A DNA stretch of 64,000 bases. Source: Micrasema longulum (lineage: Eukaryota > Arthropoda > Insecta > Trichoptera > Brachycentridae). The translations under genes and the position numbers were made by a program. Within the stretch, counting starts at the first letter, position 1. The number at the start of each line of letters is the position of its first letter. The stretch spans positions 1 to 64,000 of the forward strand of contig JAGVSM010005034.1 of NCBI GenBank assembly GCA_022494885.1. The letters are read 5' to 3'. Of the stretch, positions 56,341 through 64,000 are shown piece after piece. The notes beneath the pieces were generated by a model, which ran no database searches, was not told the DNA's origin, and saw only the letters and a program-made list of their open reading frames with translations.

Positions 56341-59240
56341 ATAGAGTATTTATTAGATGAAATTAAAATAATTACTTGAATTAAAAATTATGTCCAAAAA
56401 TCAAAACTACCTTTTACATGTACCTAATAATAAAATAAACATTACCTTACCTAAGTATTTGACAAATTATTTTATGTGTTAAGAAAATAAATATTTATAT
56501 TACATAACAAACCTATAATATTAAATATTTTATATTATTTTATTGCTGCTTCGATCCTTCCAATGTTTTTGAGCCTTGGCATGTTCAGAGTATTTCATGT
56601 CTAAATAAATTGATGGATTGAGAAACTTAATGTATGTGAAAGTTAAGTATTCTTAGTGCCAATTAAGAGTTTTCTTATGGAAAGTCTCATAAGCAATTTC
56701 CTAAAATAAATCTTATGATAGAAACAATGTGTTTGCTCAAAAACCATCCAGTTTCTCCACATTTTATATGTACCGTTTGAGATTTTTAATTCTTTTTATG
56801 TATGGATAGTAATAATAATAAAATAAATAACAAACATATTTTTAAAATCACTTAAGCACCATAACATTTTATTTCCTCTCTCATTTTTTTAAGGTTACTA
56901 TTATAGAATACTACGCCTCAACAAAACACAGTTTTACCCACTGACATGTAATAAATGGAAATATTATTCCTATACTAGCTACATCTTAGATATAGAAAAT
57001 ATTGTGTTTCTCTCAACAATTCGAAAATCACAGTACAGATAAAAACATTAGTGTGAGAAGCAAATACACATATTGTATTAGTTCATATGTTTGTGTAACA
57101 ATGACACAGTGAATTATTCATGCACTTTAAAATTGTAAAAAAAAATGAACCTACTTTTAAAATATTTCTATCTACTTATTGAATAAATTTGATTGTATTT
57201 ACACATGGAACATCTGTTCTGTTTTTCACATTTACAGTGTGATTAAAGCATTTTTACATCACAATCAACAATTTTCTGTGTATCATCGCATCTTAATGAG
57301 GCAAGGAAAGCTAATTAATATGCCACTTTCTTCGCGCTTGTAAAGTGTCTAATTATATGCCACGGATTAAAAATATATAGCTTTTATTATTCATTAAAAC
57401 ATAAATTCAAACTGATCTATAAAAATACACTTTTAATTAAACTTAATCATAAAATTATGTACCCATGAACAAATTTAAAAAAAACTAAAATATTACTTTT
57501 TTTAAAAATAATGTAATTTAGTATTAAAACCTCTGAGTAATAATGTGTAACCTAATAACGAGCCCAAACGTAGGAAAACCATTCTATGACTATTGGGTAT
57601 TAAGTTAGCTACAGTTCACAGCAAAACAATGGGCCTTGCTTAGGTTGAGAATTGTCAAATGGATATTAATTTGCATTGTAATTACTTTTAAATATGTACC
57701 CGTGTATTTATCATTGCAAGGTTATTCAAATCTATTTTTCTATAATTCGCCTATATTTATTTTATAAAACTTAAAATACATGTTTGCGTTTATTTTTTAA
57801 TTTATTTATTCATTTTATTCACAATATATTTATGTTACATTTATTGAGACATAAATCCCAACTCCATTGAACCTAAGTCCTGTGTTGCTGAGTTTGTTTG
57901 TTTGTCCGTCACATCTCCGAAATGTTAACGTTGCTATTTTCGAGTAAAACTTTAATCGACCTCTACTCGATAAAAACTCAAACTTTATATGGAAGCCTAG
58001 TGCGGCCCTGACATATTGCCCATAATTAACTGTCATTATCAACAGTAAACATACTTTAATTCACAAATTTTTCCCCTAAATTGAGAAAAAATAGTATCTG
58101 AAGTAAATATGTTGATATAAGGAAATATTCGGAATCAATTACCTGTGAAAACTGACTCCTTTAACACCTTTCACGCTCCTACTGCTGCAACCAAACATAC
58201 TGCAATTCACCATAGTCAATTTTTATTTATTAAAACGTAAATATCCAAGTTATTTACAAACAAAGCTACAAAAGCATCTGATCGAACCGTTATGTTTATG
58301 TTGTCAAATAAAACAAAATGGCCACCAATTGGTTGCTAACCAAAAAATCAACATCGCTTGCGTTCTATGAAGCATAGTGGATAGGGCTTTTCTTTAGGTT
58401 ACGCATTATTACTCTGAGATTAAAACACATTCTAACTCTTATGTACCTTTGTCAAATTACCTATTTGTATTAATAGTTATACGTTATATTGTTTCCTTTG
58501 GAATAATTAAATAAAAGCTATTTACTTACTTAATACAGTTAAGTTTTTATTTTATTTATTCATACGAAGATACATATTACAAAAAAATAATAACGTATCC
58601 CTAACTCCATCAGGCCAAGAGCCTTGTGTTAAGTTGGAATACAAAATAAAATTTAAAATTAAATCTATGCAATGTCTCGCAACAGTCTCTTTCCTTAGAC
58701 AAAGTACAAATGCGAATTTCAATAATTTACTTTCCATTTATTGAATAATCTAAAAGCATTAATTTTTCACTTTTTCCTACCAATTTAAAAAAAAAATCAT
58801 TTAGATAAATTACTTTTAAATATTAACTTAATATTTACCTTACTGGAGTTAATTATTTTTCAATAAATTATCGTCTTTTAGAAATACAAACTCATCGAAA
58901 GATTAAACAATAAATATACACATAGTTTGTAGGTTAGTTGTGCTTAAGGCTATTCAATATCCTTGCAATTCAGCATTAATACACAATATGTTAATAGAAT
59001 TACATAAAAACCTTATTGTATTATATACCCCTCTGTGATAAAAATGAAATGATAATGAAAATTATTGTGCCTATTTATTTTTTCTCATTACAAGGATTAA
59101 GAACCTAACAGATTTTTGACGGATCTATCCACCTATACAAGTCACAAGCTTTTCCCATGTCCCTTTTCCTAGCGCAGGTTAAGCGAAAATAGAGTAGTGT
59201 ATCAAGTTGAACTACGTGTTCTGTGGTTCTGTTCACCAAC
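56341..59240. other. No gene seen
   Basis: AT-rich DNA with short frames only. 57830-58042 (minus) has a repeat-like frame with RRCDGQTNKLSNTGLRFNGV. Segment 56960-57420 resembles 51950-52720. Confidence 0.5.
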
Positions 59241-59249
59241 AAATAGCTA

Positions 59250-60000
59250 TGCCAGCGTTACCCTGACTGCTAGTTTACTAATAAATATCTGATAGACGTC
59301 ATCTTGATCGCCAGCTCAACGACAAATAGCTGTGCCAGCGTCGCCTTGATAGCTAGCTCAGCTAAAATATCTTTTACTTCGTCTGCCAGTTTATTGTCAA
59401 AAAACTGCCAGCGTCATTTTGATCGCCAGTTCAATAAAAAACAGCTGTGCTAGCGTCACCTCGATCGCCAGCTCAGCAAAAATAGCTATGTCAGCGTTAC
59501 CTTGACCGCCAGTCTACCAACAAATAACTGTACCAGTGCCACCTTGATCGCCAGTTCAACAACAAATAGCTGTGCCAGTGTCACCTCGATCGCCAACTCA
59601 GCAAAAAGCTATGACCGTTTTATTGACCGCCAACCTACCAACAAATAAATGTGTCAGTGTCACCTTGATCGCCAGTTTAACCACAAATAGTTATGCCAGC
59701 GTCACCTTGATCGCCAGCTTAGCATAAAATGTTTGTGCCAGCGTTTTTTTTATTTTCATTTCATTTCATTTTTTTTTGCACCACAACAGGCTATGGGGCC
59801 CAATTACAGTGGTGAATTACATTACAGAACAACCAGGCTTGAGAAAAATCACATTTTTAATTTTTGTGTTCTCACCGGGAATCGAACCCGGAACCTTCCG
59901 TGCGTGAGTCAAGCCTCTTGACCACTACACCACGGAGGCCGCCGATTGTCAGTTCAACAAAAAATGGCTGTGCCAGCGTCACCTTGATCGCCAGCTCATT
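59250..60000. repeat. 41-42 bp minisatellite, split by SINE-B B7
   Basis: Unit close to GCCAGCGTCACCTTGATCGC plus CAGCTCAACAACAAATAGCTGT, repeated about 12 times from 59250 to 59743, with about one further unit at 59944-60000 after the SINE. Units are diverged by substitutions and 1-bp length changes. Confidence 0.9.
59744..59943 (-). mobile_element. SINE-B copy B7 (best preserved), inside the minisatellite
   Basis: Minus-strand head GGCGGCCTCCGTGGTGTAGT, B box CCGGGTTCGATTCCCGGTG, body TTTTTCTCAAGCCTGGTTGT and tail CAAAAAAAAATGAAATGAAA. The youngest-looking copy of this family in the window. Confidence 0.9.
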
Positions 60001-60044
60001 AAATCGATTATGGACCATGCACGTTACAAACTTAACAAAAATCA

Positions 60045-60222
60045 ACATATGGAAGAAATTAAGAAATATGGATTTTCAAACATGGGCCGAATGGTAATTG
60101 TTACACAGTGTGTAAAGTGGCCACTCAAACCAGACAATGACAGGTCATAATCCCTGCAAATGCTCGGACTTCCATATTCCCTTTTCTAAGATGTTCTTTA
60201 TTTCTGTAGTAATTTGTTTAAT
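60045..60222 (-). repeat. Element D copy, D8
   Basis: Complement of the D consensus (GTGTAAAGTGGCCACTCAAA, CAATGACAGGTCATAATCCC), ending TTCTGTAGTAATTTG. Confidence 0.75.
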
Positions 60223-60919
60223 ATTATAAAATTCTGGGATGGAAAATTCATGGGTCCAAATATTTATTTTATTTTTATTTTATTTTTATTTTTATTTATT
60301 TGGATAACCAACAGCTATAATTATATCATATTTATATAACAAAACAAATAACAAATAAGCCAATTACAGGTTTTCACAAGTAGCATCACAGTAAGTTAAA
60401 AAGATTCTCGAACATAAAATGAATAGTAATTAAATGTAAATTTAAAAGAAAAGAAAAAAAATACTACGAGTTATTTTGAAATATTATTGTTTAATAAATC
60501 TCTTCAGAGGAGACGCGGTCTGACTTTACCTTCATACAAACTATTATGTCACTAGAGCAGTGATTTTTTACGCACTACATATATTTATCATTGGCATATC
60601 CCGATCGCTTTTTTTTAATGATAAATTTCTTTTATAGGAGCTAGGGTCATACGAAAACCTCTAAAAGCGCCCAGTTTTATCTGCCGTCTTCAGACGTACG
60701 GTATACAATAAGATGAAAATTATTTTTGAAAAACGCAAAAAGTACCGACACAGAAAATTTTATTTTAACACTCTTTCTTTAAATAAAAACAAAGAAATTG
60801 TTTCAGTTTTGGGGTGCGGAAAACGGGACGGCGAAGCATAGATTTCAGTTAGGCATAATCAGTCAGACGTGCAGTTATCTTTTTCGAACAGTATCGGGGA
60901 GGCATTTGCTAGAGAGCGA

Positions 60920-61291
60920 CAAAAAAATGTTCAAATACCTTCCCCTTTTTACTGGATATAAGGCCTGTTCCAAATTTTTCCATGTTTTTCTGTCCCGGGC
61001 ACTCTGTTTCCACCCATGTCACACGAGTTCAACGATGTCGTCAGTTCATCTCCTCTGTGGTCTCCCTACTTTCCTTTTTCTTTCGCCTATCAACTTCTTG
61101 TCTCGCATGACCCGCCCGCTGCCATTTTTGTCTTTCACTCTTTCTGCAATATCGGTCACCTTTGTACGGCGTCTTACCTCCGCATTCAAGAAGACGCCCA
61201 TCATTTGTCTTTCCATAGACCGCCGAGTGGGCTTAATTTTAAGGAAACTTCCGACAGCGAGTGACATGGTTTTAAGACAGTGCGTTGTCAC
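60920..61291 (-). mobile_element. RT-element C-terminal fragment (second endonuclease-RT family)
   Basis: Minus strand: NAEVRRRTKVTDIAERVKDK and KRKVGRPQRR, then TDDIVELV, W-QSARDRKTWKNLEQAL. This is the IRRRTRVTDI..RV...RW.GH..R.. tail of RTE-like insect elements. Broken by a stop. Confidence 0.8.
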
Positions 61292-61299
61292 CGGTAAAA

Positions 61300-62334
61300 C
61301 ACAAGAGTTTGCAGATTTCCTTATTTCTGAAAACGTGTTTCAGCTTTCCATTGTAATCGCGGGACGGAAGTTAAGACTTTATATTCTTGCCTATGAGTAA
61401 AAATATTTAGATCAATTGCAATTTGTGTACTAATTCGATACCCTAAGGATCAGGTAAGAATGAAACGAAGAAATTATGAACAAGTCTAACGATGCCGACG
61501 TTTAACATGAGCGTCGATACTTAGTGAAAAACAAACGCGACCAAAAATGTACTGTACGAGCCATTAGAGCGCGCCCACCCGGCCCGCCGCATTTTATAGT
61601 GCCACTTTATCTTTAACCTTCCACACTGGCTTCATAAATTCTCTTTATTTATTCTAATGAGAATCGAGTGTACAGAGGTCGGGAGGGAGAGGCAGGGGGT
61701 GGCGGAGGGGTGTTAAAAATAATGAAATTCTTCTACAGCGTCATAATACAGGTTTTTATGTCGATTATAAACAAAATGACGGCCGATAATAATGCCCGGG
61801 TTCATTTTTTAATAGACGCAAAAATATAAATCAAAACAGACACTAATCGACGCCCTTCGAGTATACGACCACCTTCGCCACGGTTTTTAACAGAAGCTGC
61901 TGTATTTTTTAATATTTATTTCATAAATGTCCCGGGAAGAATTTATGAGAAAGATTGCCTTAATTTTAAAAAATATTACGAGGACTATTTTCTTTACGTT
62001 GCGTTAGAGATGAAATTTAAAAAATACAACGCAACGGTTATCTGAAATTTGTAAAGTATTTACTGATATGATGAGACAAATTTCTTGTTATTATGTGTAT
62101 TATCATTATTATTCGTAATAGTAGCTTTAAGGTAATGCGTGTACGCTTTTGGTATTAAAAAAAATCAAAAGAATACATAGTTTGATAAAAAATACTCGGA
62201 ATATGGGCATATTAATTTTCATTCTATTTATTCCACAATATTTATTTAATATATTTACGGACAATGTCTAATTTAAACAAATCATATAATGAAAAACAAT
62301 AATAATACTTACTGTATAATAGAAAATAATAGAA
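61300..62334. other. No gene seen; patch of higher-GC DNA
   Basis: 61550-61720 is less AT-rich than most of the region (GCGCGCCCACCCGGCCCGCC at 61569 and a G-rich run near 61680). No frame or RNA structure I can support. Confidence 0.4.
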
Positions 62335-63140
62335 TCTACTACTACTACTACTACCATCACGCCATTTCCCCGTAGGGGTAGGCAGAGAGAATGGACCGCC
62401 ACACACGTCTATCCTGGCATACATTCCTAGCTTCTTCCACATTCATACATCTTGTCATACATGCCCTTTGGTTCTGTCTGTTTTGACATGACCAGACTTA
62501 AGATTTTGGTTTATCTGATCATGCCACGTCTTCCTTGGTCGTCCTCGTCTCACTTTACCGTTTATTTTCGCCATATATAATTGTTTTATCATTCTTTCGT
62601 CGTCCATTCGTTCTACGTGACCAAACCATCTCAGAGACCCTTTCTTAATCTTATCAATTATACTTGTCTCAGATTTACACTCGCCTGATTTCATCATTCG
62701 TAACCCTGTCATACATTGTTTTCCCACACATTCGTCTAAGAGATCGCATTTCAACCGCGTTCACTCGGCTTTTATCCTTCCTCTGCCAGTTCCGTGTTTC
62801 ACTTCCATACATAAGTGTTGGGACTAAAAATCCGTTGTGCACTACCAGTTTAGCTTCTATTGACATATTTTTATTAGAAATTACTGTGCTTAGTGCTCCG
62901 TTTATTTTGTTGCCCGCATTCACTCTTTTTTCAATATCTTTTTCTACTCTTCCATCTCTTGAAAACATGCTTCCCAGATACACAAATTCTTCTACTTGCT
63001 CGAGACATTCGTTGTTTACATTTATTATGCAGTCAGTAACCTCACTATCCCTTTCAAATACCATCACTACAACAATCAATACAAGAATCAATACAACAAA
63101 GAAAAGCAAAGACAAGTTAATACATTGGACAGGCATTATG
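62335..63140 (-). mobile_element. Endonuclease-RT type non-LTR element, 3' end (C-terminal RT)
   Basis: Minus strand: ECLEQVEEFVYLGSMFSRDG, RVNAGNKINGALSTVI, FLVPTLMYGSETRNWQRKDK, SRVNAVEMRSLRRMCGKTMY, then in another frame RWFGHVERMDDERMIKQLYM, GRPRKTWHDQI, and CMNVEEARNVCQDRRVWRSI-LSAYPYGEMA, closing with (TAG)n at 62338-62356. Two frames joined by a frameshift near 62.7 kb, 5' truncated. Confidence 0.92.
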
Positions 63141-63424
63141 GAATCCAGGTTAATTCTACAACTATACAGTAAATTTATTGGGAATATTTTTTTTCAGTCT
63201 ATTTAAAAAAAAAACTCAATTTATAATCAAAATAATTAAAATCTTGATTTTCATTTACAAATCTAGTCATTCTAGGTAGAGAGAGGCGCATGGAAACCAT
63301 AATAAATTAGTCTTACGATGACCGAGTAACAGAATTTCATTATTTCTGAGTCTACGCGAAGGAACATTAAGAGATATTTGTTGGAGAATAGTCGGTACAT
63401 CAAATAAACTATTCAGTATTTTAA

Positions 63425-63700
63425 CATATTACAACAGAGATGAAGAACATTTAAGAAAGGGTAATACAGAAGTCTAGGCATTTACAGGGCTTATGATCTG
63501 TCAATGGCTGGTTTAAGTGGCCACTTTACACACCGTGTAACATTCACCATTCTGTCTATATTTGAACATCTATATTCATTCAATTCTTTCATCTGTTGAT
63601 GTTTGTGGAGTTAAAGAGCTGAAACCTTTATTTATGCGGGTGAGATTCATCTAATTGAATTATTTCACCGACATACTAGGCAACGCCTGAAAATGTTATT
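63425..63700 (+). repeat. Element D copy, D9 (near full length)
   Basis: ATTACAACAGAGATGAAGAA through CTAGGCAACGCCTGAAAATG; the best template for the D consensus in this window. Confidence 0.8.
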
Positions 63701-63745
63701 TTTTCAATTTCTATACTTCTTCATGGACCAGGTGGATTTATCATC

Positions 63746-63970
63746 AATATTTTGAGTTTGTCCAAATTTTTGTAGACAAGGACTGGATTCAACTCCCCGG
63801 GGAGCTGTTTATATGAACATATTACAGTTGTAATGCCCTTGAGGTGATTTTCACAAAAACGGCGCCATATAAATTATCCAAATATAATAATAATAATAAT
63901 AGTATAAACAGCTCCCCAGGGAGTTGAATCCAGTCCTTGTCTACAAAAATTTGGACAAACTCAAAATATT
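63746..63970. mobile_element. Foldback element with about 66-bp terminal inverted repeats
   Basis: AATATTTTGAGTTTGTCCAA to GGGGAGCTGTTTATA on the left is mirrored almost perfectly on the right. The loop contains an (AAT)n run. Adjacent to D9, and fragments of the same ends lie beside D6 (38040) and D7 (50060), so both may be parts of one composite element. Confidence 0.9.
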
Positions 63971-64000
63971 GTTATTAAGTATTTTAAACATGCAAATTTA

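Noticed and set aside
57830..58042. 70-residue minus-strand frame
   Set aside because: Repeat-like words and no start, splice or family support.
60798..61400. 200-residue open frame on the plus strand
   Set aside because: Antisense to a recognisable RT C-terminal segment (60920-61291, minus); the peptide has no family features.
62664..63206. 180-residue open frame on the plus strand
   Set aside because: Antisense to the well-supported endonuclease-RT fragment on the minus strand.

Overview
The window is an AT-rich animal (arthropod, most likely insect) genomic segment. It holds two recognisable spliced protein genes that are transcribed divergently from a roughly 7.4 kb repeat-filled intergenic region. 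The call rests on exon-intron structure with GT..AG junctions, on arthropod-style non-LTR retrotransposon remnants, and on the gene families seen. I could not fix the order or species. Coordinates were worked out by hand from the sequence.

Minus strand, about 26994 down to 1391: the 5' part of BIRC6 (Bruce/apollon). I could chain 20 coding exons with matching phases into about 2178 codons. They run from the start Met through a WD-like N-terminus, the BIR zinc domain, a 2.9 kb exon, a beta-sandwich region and the region that in human BIRC6 lies near residue 2400. The gene runs off the left edge, so the C-terminal ubiquitin-conjugating (E2) domain is outside the window.

Plus strand, about 34392 to 50565: a complete 16-exon M13 metallopeptidase gene (neprilysin/ECE-like, type II membrane protein, about 790 residues). 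It keeps the HExxH, ExxxD and NAFY motifs and the C-terminal CxxW end. The two genes belong to unrelated systems (ubiquitin/apoptosis control and peptide turnover), and nothing links them functionally beyond adjacency.

The introns, the intergenic region (27.1-34.4 kb) and the right end (50.6-64 kb) are packed with repeats. These include three tRNA-derived SINE families, degraded non-LTR retrotransposon 3' ends of at least four kinds, a dispersed 160-280 bp element here called D, several foldback or TIR elements, a 42-bp minisatellite split by a SINE, and tandem duplications. The intergenic region carries a large imperfect inverted duplication (about 29.55-33.51 kb, centre near 32.3 kb). Its left arm was later hit by a 685-bp TIR element (30969-31653), and the empty site is preserved in the right arm. 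An unidentified open reading frame with coding character lies inside a BIRC6 intron (about 20.68-21.20 kb). No virus, CRISPR array, functional tRNA gene or rRNA was seen.
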